Positions 22,701-32,400 of a stretch of DNA of 64,000 bases are shown in pieces. This DNA is from Lamellibrachia columna. Its lineage: Eukaryota > Annelida > Polychaeta > Sabellida > Siboglinidae. A model generated the notes under the pieces. The model saw only the letters and a program-made list of their open reading frames with translations, ran no database searches and had not been told where the DNA came from. The stretch lies in NCBI GenBank assembly GCA_963662155.1, contig OY759263.1, positions 27,406,048-27,470,047 on the forward strand. The letters run 5' to 3'. Position 1 is the first letter of the stretch, and every line of letters starts with the position of its first letter. The translations under genes and the position numbers were made by a program.

Positions 22701-25700
22701 GTACGACTGTTCCACGGACATCGTGGCACCATCCATACGCTCGCATTCTCTCCCAACGGACAGTACCTTGCCTCGGCCGGGGAAGACAGAAGAGTGAAGG
22801 TACATCCATCCATCTGTATGTCTGTCTGTTTATGTCTGTTTGTTGGTCCATCCATCCACTTGTATGTCTCTGTTTATATGTCTGTCTGTCTGTCAGTTGA
22901 TCTATCGATCCATTTGTATGTCTGTTTATATGCCTGTCTGTCAGTTGATCCATCCATCCATTTGTATGTCTGCCTGTTTATATGTCTGTATGTCCATCCG
23001 TCCATTCTAGTTTCTTGTAGCCTTACCTGCCTGGTTGTCCGTTATCTTGTTTTGTTTGTCTTCTCTGCATTTCTCTATTACAGTCATGCCTCACATTTAT
23101 TCGTTCTTTGATAATCCATTTTTCAGTAATCCATGTGTGCTTATGTGGAAACTATCTCAATTCTCAATAAATTGCTTCATTAATTTGGTTTTTTGTTTTT
23201 CGCAAAACTGGATAAACTGTAATGAATCACTTAACCGGTTAGTTTTAGGTTACTCAGAATTACTCATATACACCAAATCAGGCAGTTAACATTTATATCA
23301 CAGCTACATTGTTTTTTGTTCAGGGTCCTGTTAGATATTGAAGAATAATCAAGTAATAAAAAATGCATATTTATTACTGATGGTTATAGAAGGGGATGTT
23401 TTACCAATCTGCACGCTGTGTTGATCCAGCCAAAACCATTGCGAACCAAAACATGCAGATAAACCAGACATGACTGTATTTGTTGGTTTGACCATTCAGT
23501 TTTTATGGTCATTCATTTGTTTATATGTGTGTAATTTTTATTTGTTAACAATAGGATATCAGTTGTGATTCACAAGCTTCTCAAATAAAAATAAACATGT
23601 TAGAGACGTTGGGACATATCAGTAGTGATGTGAGAAGCAGTGCACAGCCACACAGATTGAACAGTGCAGTTTCACCACAATAGACAACGTGGTTTTTGTA
23701 TTGGACAGACCGAATGTGTATTGTAAATTATCTGTTCGTAGGTGTGGGACCTGTCAGCGGGGACCTTGCTACAGGACCTAAAGGGACACACAGACACAGT
23801 GTATACACTCAGCTTCAACAGGGACAGCACGGTGCTGGCCTCGGGTCAGTCTTGTGTTCAGTATACTTACCATATTCTACCTATTAACCGTGTGCACGCT
23901 AATTAGCGTACATCCCCTTTTCAATCAGCACGATCCATAATTGTTGTGATTTGAGTTGTGAGGAACAACCGAAAAGTGTCACCATCTGTTGTTAAACAGT
24001 TGATACCACTTTTCACAGCTACCTTATTGTCTAGAGAAAAGTGTACGCTTATAAGAACAAATACCATGACAGTTTTCCATGGCCTAACACTGTATGCTTG
24101 TTAGGTCGAATACTGTACTTCTTGATGTTACTTAGTGTCATTGATCATCTCTCCTGGTTTTGTAGATGGAACATCATATGTAACTTGCTAAATCTGAGGA
24201 AGTCCTGAAACGTGCAGTAAATAGCAGTGTGGTTTAACTACTTTTTCAAATCACCCTTCATTCTATCAATTTAAAGAAATTTACACGTTGTAGGATGTCC
24301 ACCAGGCCAAGTGGATGCAAGTTGAAATGTGATTGAAAAAACATAATTTCTACCACTAATTAATTACTACTACTATCAAAAATACCTACCCATCACGTGA
24401 GTGAAGTCAACCGTAAACCTTTCACACTCCCCTACAGTGGCGCCACTTAGCGTATCACCACTACCACAACTTGATTGAGAATGCAGAAGTGGTATAAGCT
24501 ACTGGTTGGCATGGTAACACCATTGTTATTTATAACTTGTTACGTCATTGCAGTTGTACAGTTTAATAACTTGGAATATTCGTAGAAACATGCATAGCGT
24601 TGTGAAGAATCTACGATTTAAGGTCATTCTATGATTCTGTGTAATGGGGTGAATTTCATAGAATAGTGCAGGAGAACCCCTAGTCCTCAAGTTGGCCAAA
24701 CCTGGCCGCAGACTGGCGCTTCTGTGCAGCCAAACCCAGCCCAAAATAGCAGCGTGTTTCGATTTATATATGTGGCACGCTCTGGCGGATAGTTTAGAGA
24801 ACACTGGATACCCTGAACGCAACTGGCGTCACGTTTTCCTGTATCTGGTCAAATAACTAGGGAACCAGGGTCTTTTAAAAAAACGGGTTGTCATATATTG
24901 TTGGTTATGTGGCATATGAATTTATTTGCAGTACAAAATAAAGAACAACTGTGGGAAATCCCTTTTGACATTGTGGCCATTCTGTTAATATACTACCAAT
25001 TTTGAAGAAAGCACACATATAATGTTGCTGAAGTTATAATTTATAAAATGTGTTTGGTCCATACAAACCGCTGATGCTGACACTGGTCAAAAAATGTTGT
25101 TGTGCATATTCTACTATTCGTCAAGCCATGGACACATTTCAGGTGACATACAACTGATGTATTTGTGTTTACAGGCATTGTTGATAGGAACATTGAAATA
25201 TATTTTTTATATAATCATAATGTTGGCAGACAAAGTAATTATAATATTATGTTTTATAAAAAAAATAATTGACATCAGTTAGAACTTTGTGCTTTGTTGC
25301 AGGTGGTCTGGATGGAACATTGCGCGTCTGGCACGTACAGACAGGCAGCCAGTCCAACAACAATACAGCGTATGTATTGATACATTCCCTCACTGTCAGG
25401 GAGCCTCTCAAACTCCCTTCAGTTGTCTCATGTCATCATTGTCAACTTGTGTGTGTCATCTGTTGTCAACTTGTTTGTGTCATCTGTTGTCAAACTTGTC
25501 TACATCATCTCTTTTTAACTCCTCCGTTACCGTTACTTGTTTGTGTCATGTGTTGTCAACTTGTTTGTGTCATTTGTTGTCAACTTGTTTGTGTCAGCTC
25601 TTTTCAACTCCTGTTGTTAATTTGTTTGTGTCATGTTATCAACTGATTTTTGTCATCTTGTGTCAACTTGTTTGTGTCATCTCTTTTCAACTCATCTGTT

Positions 25701-26385
25701 GTCAACTTGTTTGTATCATCTCTTTTCAACTCATCTGTTGTCAACTTGTTTGTATCATCTCTTTTCAACTCATCTGTTGTCAACTTGTTTGTGTCATCAC
25801 TTTTCAACTCCTGTTATCAACTTCTTTGTGTCATCTTTTGTCAACTTGTTTTTCATTTGTTGTCAGCTTGTTTGTGTCATATGTTATCAACTTCTTTGTG
25901 TAATCTGTTATCAACCTGTCATCTTTTGTCAAGTTGTTTATGTAATCTTTTGTCATTTTTTTTTGTAATCTCTTTTTAACTCATATGTTACCAACTTGTC
26001 TGTGTCATTTGTTGTCAGCTTGTGTGTGTCATCTCTTTTTAACTCATTTGTTGTCAACTTGTTTATGTCATAAAGTGTCCACTTGTTTGTTTCATTTCTT
26101 GTCAACTTCCTCTGTCAGTTCAATGTGTGAATAAAAGTATTATTATACTAACAATGTAATTGCAGTATTCCTTTGTTTGTGAATCAGTATGTCACAATAA
26201 CGGTTTCTAATAGTTTGCTTAATTGTGGTGGCTTAATACTCATGATTCACTCATTGTGTTTCAGCGATGGCCACAACTTATCGTCAGAATTACTTGGAGC
26301 ATTTCCAACAAAAACATTAGCGATTCACAATCTCCACTATGCCAAGACAAACTTGCTTTTGACTGTCGGTGCTGCATTGTCCTGA
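10761..26385 (+). CDS. TAF5L: TAF5-like SAGA/PCAF complex subunit, complete, 14 exons
   Basis: Exons: 10761-10829, 12803-12954, 16249-16367, 16853-16982, 17155-17218, 17844-17898, 19238-19451, 19692-19871, 20772-20890, 21617-21810, 22611-22799, 23742-23844, 25303-25369, 26265-26385. They sum to 1776 nt (591 codons plus TGA), close to the roughly 589 residues of the human protein. The start MKRIRTEQLQSAINQYLKRR matches the TAF5L, not the TAF5, N-terminus. Exons 3-6 form the helical TAF5 N-terminal domain (LLYPLFVNVYLELLQ, FYSRHHATF, VVSLSPDTLQHLLKYLQ). Exons 8-14 give about six WD40 blades, for example GHGGAVYSTCF, YPVWGVDISS, HDRTARLW, FHPNGSYLATGSCDKTVRLW and GHTDTVYTLSF. TAF5L is a scaffold of the SAGA/PCAF histone acetyltransferase coactivator in the nucleus. 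All introns read as GT-AG. Exon 2 is the least conserved part, and its acceptor sits in a repeat array. Very secure. Confidence 0.95.
11210..11490. mobile_element. Fold-back (inverted-repeat) element in TAF5L intron 1
   Basis: An arm at about 11224-11272 (GAGACAGTCTGCAACATGCT, then AGTCCGGCTGAGGTTC) recurs inverted at about 11441-11484 (GAACCTCGGCCAGACTAGCA, then TGTTGCAGGCTGTCTCTAC). Arms are about 45 nt with a few mismatches. No transposase. A MITE or foldback-type origin is likely; the superfamily is unclear because the outer ends are blurred. Confidence 0.65.
11940..12066. repeat. 21-bp tandem repeat ending in a hAT-like terminus
   Basis: About three copies of a 21-bp unit containing AATAGTAATATATTCATAT, followed by TGTAATGTAATTGACCCCAG and GCCTG. 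That end, read on the other strand, resembles the terminus of the hAT-like element at 30633-31067. I found no matching left end. Confidence 0.6.
12215..12430 (-). mobile_element. tRNA-derived SINE-like element, copy A
   Basis: On the - strand GGTTCGAGTCC (complement at 12377-12387) is a perfect pol III B-box. It is followed by a body shared with the copy at 43585-43790 (GTGGGATCTTTTA, GAAAGACACA, AAAGTGGGGTGAATGAAATT in + orientation). The A-box side is degraded. It lies in TAF5L intron 1. Confidence 0.65.
12490..12800 (+). repeat. Array of decoy splice acceptors upstream of TAF5L exon 2
   Basis: Six roughly 50-60-bp units precede the exon. Each ends like the true exon-2 acceptor (GTGTGCTGCAG then GGTGGGGTGATG). 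Four keep an intact CAG|G; one has CATG and one has CTCCAG. The real acceptor (AG at 12801-12802, then GGCTGGGGTGATGCAAAG) is the next copy in the series. A further copy lies downstream at 13048-13084. Confidence 0.85.
13048..13084 (+). pseudogene. Partial duplicate of TAF5L exon 2 acceptor and start
   Basis: GTGTGCTGCAG is followed by GGCTGGGGTGACGCAAAGGA, differing from the start of exon 2 (12803) at one base over about 25 nt, then diverging. It has an intact acceptor but no coding continuation. Confidence 0.85.
13430..14733. mobile_element. Nested hAT-like element with GGGCCGGGCC subterminal arrays
   Basis: Termini TAGTGCCCTGCGTGGGCC (13430) and GGCCCGCGCAGGGCACTA (ending 14733) are inverted. 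Both ends carry many GGGCCGGGCCTGGGCC-type copies (13440-13612 and 14485-14725), a striking GC island in AT-rich DNA. Flanks GTACTCCG and CTACTCCG nearly match but are offset by two bases, so the exact insertion duplication is uncertain. No transposase. Confidence 0.75.
15408..15621. repeat. 107-bp tandem duplication (two copies)
   Basis: Two virtually identical copies with period 107 containing GGACTTCTAGCTGAATCTTC, CAACCTGCACCAGTGTTGTC and AACAGTGTTCATTGATT. They lie inside the outer hAT element. Near-identity suggests a recent event. Confidence 0.95.
17405..17548. mobile_element. Small hAT-like MITE (144 bp), copy 1
   Basis: Ends CAGTGACATATCTAGGATC and CCCCAATATGCCACTG are inverted versions of each other. 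They also match, in reverse orientation, the element at 26815-26957. Flanking 8-mers (CTTATCAG / CTAATTAA) match poorly, as expected for an old copy. It is in TAF5L intron 5. Confidence 0.7.
17592..17682. repeat. Perfect 15-nt inverted repeat, 61-nt loop
   Basis: ATAGCTACCTTTCAG at 17592-17606 is exactly reversed and complemented at 17668-17682. As RNA it could form a 15-bp stem in TAF5L intron 5. Origin unknown. Confidence 0.9.
17899..19237 (+). other. TAF5L intron 6, no feature recognised
   Basis: A 1.34-kb AT-rich intron between exons 17844-17898 and 19238-19451. I see no clear repeat or inverted termini. Confidence 0.5.
20016..20094 (+). mobile_element. 3'-UTR remnant of the local CR1-like family
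   Basis: TTGGACTCTCGATAAGCCAA, TGGCTTCCTTGTCCACTTGC and GGCAAATCTTGTTAAA match the 3' UTR of the CR1-like copy at 7598-7672. The upstream stretch (about 19880-20015) may hold degraded coding sequence. It lies in TAF5L intron 8, right after exon 19692-19871. Confidence 0.8.
22800..23020. repeat. CATC/TGTC-rich degenerate microsatellite
   Basis: Mixed CATCCATC, TGTATGTCTGTC and GTTTATATG blocks start at the donor of TAF5L exon 11. The frames running out of the exon into it are artefacts. Confidence 0.85.
23870..24115. mobile_element. Tc1/mariner-like MITE, short copy (246 bp)
   Basis: Left end CCATATTCTACCTATTAACC and right end GGTCGAATACTG are inverted terminal repeats. TA dinucleotides flank both (23868-23869, 24116-24117). 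The left half (TAATTAGCGTACATCCCC, GATCCATAATTGT, GTCACCATCTG) matches the longer copy at 41958-42488. It starts 25 bp downstream of TAF5L exon 12. Confidence 0.8.
25436..26115. repeat. About 24-bp minisatellite (TTGTCAACTTGTTTGTGTCATC)n
   Basis: About 25 diverged copies of TGTTGTCAACTTGTTTGTG plus TCATC fill most of TAF5L intron 13. Overlapping open frames of about 110-200 codons in several frames are by-products of a unit that lacks stops. Confidence 0.9.
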
Positions 26386-26814
26386 TGGCACTGGAAACCG
26401 TGTTGGATGCTGTGTTGCCATGACAATGAGGGATGCAATTTGTTGTGGATGTCGTTCTGTCATGTTAGTTGAAATACAAACTGTGTTGTGGCTTCCACAT
26501 TGTGAAGTTGCATTGTCATGATGCTGGGGCATGGGCCAAGTTCTCTAACAGTTTGAATATGTTGTCATAGCAAAGCAGCAGCCTGTTTTTGCACCAAAGA
26601 ATCTGTCCGCAGCAGTAAGTAAGAAACCCCCTATGCACCCATAAATGGCAAATATAATTCCCTATTTTCCCCATTTTTTCTTACATAATCTCACGGCATG
26701 AATGTGTTCTTTCTCGCAATCCCCATTATAAAGTGGTGAGGCTGATTAGTTCTTATACTGCTCCATATCAACAGCCTTTACCCTCCACTTTTCATCTTCC
26801 TCCACCTTTCTTTC

Positions 26815-26957
26815 CAGTGGCGTATTGGGGGGGGTGACATTGGGTCATGGCCCTTTGGTTTAATTTTAATTTTCCATGCTACATTTTAGCATGGGAAATT
26901 AATGAATAGTTAAGCACCCTTTGACGTCCCTTTTGTAAGATTCTAGATATGCCGCTG
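26815..26957. mobile_element. Small hAT-like MITE (143 bp), copy 2
   Basis: Ends CAGTGGCGTATTGGGG and TTCTAGATATGCCGCTG are inverted repeats. Flanking 8-mers TTTCTTTC and TTTCTTAC match at 7 of 8 positions. Same family as 17405-17548, opposite orientation. No coding capacity. Confidence 0.82.
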
Positions 26958-28399
26958 TTTCTTACATCCCTCTTTACGCAGTCTTCTCATCTCAATTGTG
27001 AGCCATCTCTGTCTGCAGATGAGTAATTTATTGAATAGGTTGCGTTAACATTGACTTTTTCAATAATACTTTTGTATGGAGTTTACACCACTTCATTCTC
27101 AGAGGGATCGGGAGCATGTGGCCGCCAGGTGGCACTGTTGTGCCTAGGTAAATAAATGTTGAAGCACAACAAATATTTGTTAACTGCATAGTTCCTATTT
27201 GAGGTTTCTCAGCAATAAGTTTCTTTCGACAATCACCTTGTGTTCACACGCATCTTTTCCTATGTAAAAATTGTGTGTGTGTATTGAATGCGTGTGCATC
27301 GTTGTACATGCCATGATGACTACATTACTATTCAATGGACGTTTTGCCTTAAAGGCAGTTCATTGCGTGTCTTAGATAGGCTCATTTATGTTTGTTAAAC
27401 AAGCACCATCTGTTTATGAAAACAATATTGTATTTTATATGATGCATCTTTCACTATGTACATAAAGTGTATATTATTTGCAACGTTTTGTAGGAATTTG
27501 TATTTTTACACAAAATAAATAACTAATATAATTAATGCAGTTGTGTTTTGTTGGTAAGCCTAGATAGCATTTCTCATGTGCACAAAATATGTATTGTTAT
27601 TGGTGACCACGAATGGTGATAAGCAAATAATTGTGCATGTTTCTTGCTCCTCTACATGTTTTCTGTTGACCGTGTGGCGACTGTATCCTCAGCGAATCAC
27701 AATTCATTCATCAGACGATATGAAAAGAAAAACACTTCATAAAAGTTTTGACTTCAAAACAAATGATTGAAGAAGGAAGGTAAATGGTACTTGACCAGCA
27801 CAATTTTAAAAAATGGTGCTGTGGAATAAATTGTTATACCTACATGTATCTACGAACAAATATGTATGGTTTAGATAACAACAATTGTCTTATGTAAATA
27901 TTGTTAACCAAATTGGTTATAAAATAGCCATTCATCCAACATTTACTAGTTGGCACTTCAATCACAATTAAAAGCCCATACTCACTAGATGGCAGGATAG
28001 TGCTTGCACTTAGATGCATCATTATCAGGTGCGTGTGTGGGGGGGATAAACCCACATGTTGTAGCGTCCTCAGTTTACAGGCACAAAAACCTTTGTCCCT
28101 CTTATTGGAGGCGACCAGGCTATATATCTTATTAACCCTAATCTATGGGTTGCAAAATATTCATATCAGCAGTTAAATAAGGGTTGTTCGATATAATGTT
28201 GCGGCTTTTGAGCTCAGGTTCCTGAGGATATAAGTGCTAGAGAAGTTTTTTTTATAAAAACGGACATTTTAGTAGCACTGCTGGCATACACGCAGTCAAG
28301 ATATATGTGTGCCAAATTATCAATCAATTATTCTCTTCTATGAGGGTGACAACAACAACAGCAGCTAGAAACAACAACAATAATATTAATATTAGATAT

Positions 28400-28890
28400 T
28401 ATAATAATATTATTTGATTGATGCCATATGCTTTCTCTGGGTTTATGAATTCCCGAGCCATAATTATATTATCCTACCTCTTTTCCACCAGTTGCCTGCA
28501 AGTGAACGTCCCATCTGCCTTACCTCTTCTGAAACCTTGTTTTTCTTCTCAAATTTCATACTCCAATATTTTCCTTATCCTTCCATCCAGAAACACCTTC
28601 AGAACATGACTCAATGATGCGATAAATCTGTATGTTCCTTTCTTTTCCATAAAGGGACTATCACCCCCATCCCCCACTCCTCTGGGATCCTCCCCGTTTC
28701 ATGCAGGTATTTAACTGTCGCGTAATTCATCTAACACCAACTCTTTCAGTTGCCACCACCAGTATCTCTCTCACACTTCGTCAATAACTGTCGCCCAGCC
28801 TTTCTTCATCTTCTTCATTGCTCTCTCTACTTCTGCAACCACAATCACCTCCAGCTTCACTTCTTCCTTAGTAAATATGTACAACCTTAA
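28400..28890 (-). mobile_element. Degraded RTE-type reverse transcriptase fragment
   Basis: The - strand shows, with stops and frame breaks, the pieces AMKKMKKGWA, TGRIPEEWGMGVIVPLWKRK, LSHVLKVFLDGRI, QGFRRGK and RQLVEKR. They follow the order of the early RT motifs (fingers/palm) of RTE-like LINEs. The catalytic YADD region is not present. Pseudogene. Confidence 0.75.
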
Positions 28891-29272
28891 TATTCGGAAA
28901 ATGGCAGGTATCAAAGCAATGGTCTCTGATTAGGCATGATACACGTCATAAGTATACCCCACGTTGTTCCATCTACAATGCTTTAGCATATATAGTTGAG
29001 GCTCGATCAATATTAAAATGTATTGTTGTAGTACATAGTTTGTGAACATGGAATAGTAGACGTAATGTTAGACGTGCACGTGATAATGTTGCATGGTTAT
29101 ATACGTAATACCCCCTTATTATCGGAAATGTTGGTGATTTTCACTAATAAAATAGCTGATATGTTTGCATTTTGGCGATTGGGCTGATAAACCATGCATT
29201 TTAATTAGAAATAACATTATTGATACACATGCATTTTAATTAGAAATAAAATTATTGATACACATTATCTGT

Positions 29273-29274
<2 letters not shown>

Positions 29275-29340
<66 letters not shown>
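29275..29340. repeat. (AT)n microsatellite
   Basis: About 30 uninterrupted AT dinucleotides roughly 160 bp upstream of the VPS11 start codon. Likely length-polymorphic. Confidence 0.97.
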
Positions 29341-29342
<2 letters not shown>

Positions 29343-29496
29343 TATATATACACCTACGAATGACTGACAAACACCGGTTTATCAGCAGCCTCAACGGAGG
29401 GCGTGTAGCTGGATGTTCGGTCGGTGTCTGTCTCCGGCTAAGTCGTCGGCCTTGACATCCGCTTGACAGCTCGGTGAGAAACGGCGTTATCTCGAT

Positions 29497-32400
29497 ATGA
29501 CGTTTTTACAGGTAGATTAAGGATTCCCACCTTCTGCTACTATTACTGTTTGCATGAACTGTTAGTTAAGATGTTGCACTGGTTTATTACGTGATTTTGT
29601 GAAATTTGTAGTTATTCGCATTTGCCGAACGGGGCTCAGACCACAGACAGCAGTGTCAGTGAAGCACTTTTCACGTTCAACTTGTTTTGAAATGTGTTGT
29701 GTTGTGTCTTTTAGACTTTTGTGATGTATTTTATCAACATAGGCATTCGCAATATCATCTTCTAACTGACATTCCTGGACTGAGGTAATTCCATACCATT
29801 TTGAATTTTCTTACTTCGAGAAATGCTACTTTTATATGACCAATTTTTTAGACATCCCACACGCCCACCTAGCGCTGACTTCAAATCTCAAACTCAGTCA
29901 AGATTCATCATTACTTTAGGGGTGTAACAATACAGTGAACTATTGATGCATTGCAATGCCAATAGTAATACTGGCAATAGTCGATGTGTCGATGCAGTGC
30001 TATTGATTGTAATTTGAACCGTCGATAGTACATTGATATATCAACTGTAATGATAGTCAACAAAACAATTCAGCAGCACTACTTGTGTCAATATTTATGT
30101 TTTTTAACTACTTTGAATAATTTTATTTATTCATCGACCTGGCATCAACAATCGTTGATTAGAGCAGCAGCATTCATGTATTCAGCATTTTTAATTAACT
30201 ACCTCCAAGGTTGTGCAATAGCTTCATCCATCAGTTACAGTTTGGGACTGTTTTCCTGGCTATTCACTATTCGGTGATACTATTGCAATACTATTGCAAT
30301 AGTCATGAAACTATCTCAGTAGTATTGCAATAGTCATACAGCTATCACGATACTATTGCGATAGTAACACTCGATAGACACCCCTATTCATCATACAACT
30401 TTTAGTAATTTATGCTTTGTTTACATTCATTGCGTGTAATACTTTGAAAGAAGACGTACTCATACTATTTTCCAGAAAAATTTAAGGAAATTTACACTAA
30501 ATTTGACATGTTTTGTTATGCACTTTGTCAACAGTGGCGAAAATTCAACTTCTTTGACAAAGAAAATGTAAAATACCCAACAAGCAATGAGCCATTTGAT
30601 AAACTGAAGGTAAGTGATAAACACCATCAGACCAGACTTGGGTCAGTTACAATGTAATTGGAATTGAAACACCTATTCACAATTTTTTTTAATCGAAATT
30701 GGTGGAACTGTAATTGATATTTTCAATAACATTTCAATTACATTATGTAACTTTTTAACTCAAATTATTTGCTACAGATAATCAATAAAATATAATATGT
30801 TATGTATATCATATTTGTTTGTTATTATGCACCATAATATGTAGAAATTAAATAAAGCTGCTCTAAAATAAATGTTATTTTTTGGTGTTTAGTATATTTT
30901 GGCGTTGAGTATGTCTATGGTTATTGTGTTTAAATTTTTTTTTTTCGATATGGAATTGGTCATTGGACTTGGTATTTTGGAATTGGTATTTTTGAGGTGG
31001 AATTGGTATCTGTAATTGGTGTGTAGTTGGAATTGATATTGATATAATGTAATTGACCTCAAGTCTGCATCATACACAAATTAATATTGTCATAAATGTT
31101 ATCAAATAAATTATTAATTCAATTATTTATAGTTTTCCATTTATTTGAACTTTTAATTTACAAGAAAATGTTTACGTTTCAATTATAACCTCAAATTTTA
31201 AAGACAATTAATAAGGTATTTGTATTAACATTACATTAAGTTTACCACCCTGTACATATGTGCACTTTAATTTTCTAATCACAAAATGTGCTACTTTTAT
31301 GATATGATATGTGACCTGATGGAGGCTCTCCCTGTGGGATGTCTAGGATGTGAAGGTGTCGGCCTGTGCCTCGGGAAGAGGGCAACTAATCCTTGGGGAT
31401 GAAGAAGGCAGTCTGTACTTTGTCAGCCGTCAGCTTGATGTGTCCTCGTTTCATGCATACGAGCTGTGTGTCACACATCTGTACCAGCTGAAGCAACACA
31501 ACATACTCGTAACGGTTGGGGTGGGTATCTACAGAAAACTGGCTGTATTTATGATGCTTTTACTGACCGATTAGTAATTATTAATAGATATGCTTGTAGA
31601 GTTTTCAATAATTTTCATGATAACACCCATCATAAATAAAACGTGGACTGTTATACATATTTACACTTATTTGTGGTGATTCGCTTGTTATTTAATGACT
31701 TGGTATTGAACACAAGTATTTAAATTATAAAGACTCCCCGTTATTGAATGGCGCAGAGAGACAATTCACAGTGATATACTGTGAATTATCTTGAACTGTT
31801 TGTGAGCCTCTTCAGAATTAAATAAAAGTGATGGAACTGACCATATCTTTAAATAAGATGTGAGTTATTGGTGAACTTGCAACTGCACTTTTGTAGGAAT
31901 TACATTTACGAAATTGTCTGATTAGGATGAATTTGATAATGCATTATGATTAATTTTGTGTAAGTTTGGTTGGCTTTATATTCAGGAAGATGAGCCAGGC
32001 CTGAACCCACTGATCAAAGTATGGAATCTCGACAAGGTGAGGCTGTTGGATTGTCACTGCAAGCTATTAGATTAAGCCAATGAATGCTGATAACAGAACT
32101 TTTTACAAATCTTTGTGTAACATAGGAGCTGTTCACAATTGTTGACACATACTTATTTGTACAAAAGTGTATTAAGAGGTGAGGGGTCAAGGCCCACGTT
32201 CTAATTTAAATAAATGTTGTTCACATGCGAAATATGATCACTATTGCGCAGAGCAGCGCCACGCAGTGGACTGTTATGGAACTACTATTGTTTTAAATGC
32301 ATAACAGTTCACCGTGCGACATTGTTACATCGATGTGTTTTTCAGCCTGGAAAATTATCAATATTTGAAAGTATTAATTCAGGGATAGGGAGGGGAGTCT

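Larger units (their letters stand above)
26386..29496. other. TAF5L-VPS11 intergenic region
   Basis: Contains the presumed TAF5L 3' UTR (an AATAAA at 27514-27519 is one candidate poly(A) signal), a small hAT MITE (26815-26957), an RTE-like fragment (28400-28890), an (AT)n tract (29275-29340), and presumably the VPS11 promoter in the more GC-rich 29380-29490. No other gene is recognised. Confidence 0.55.

Noticed and set aside
22561..23111. Long frames continuing from TAF5L exon 11 into the following sequence
   Set aside because: The WD40 similarity stops at the GTACAT donor at 22800; the remainder is microsatellite.
25269..25979. Cysteine/leucine-rich frames up to 204 codons
   Set aside because: They read through a roughly 24-bp intronic minisatellite of TAF5L in several frames.
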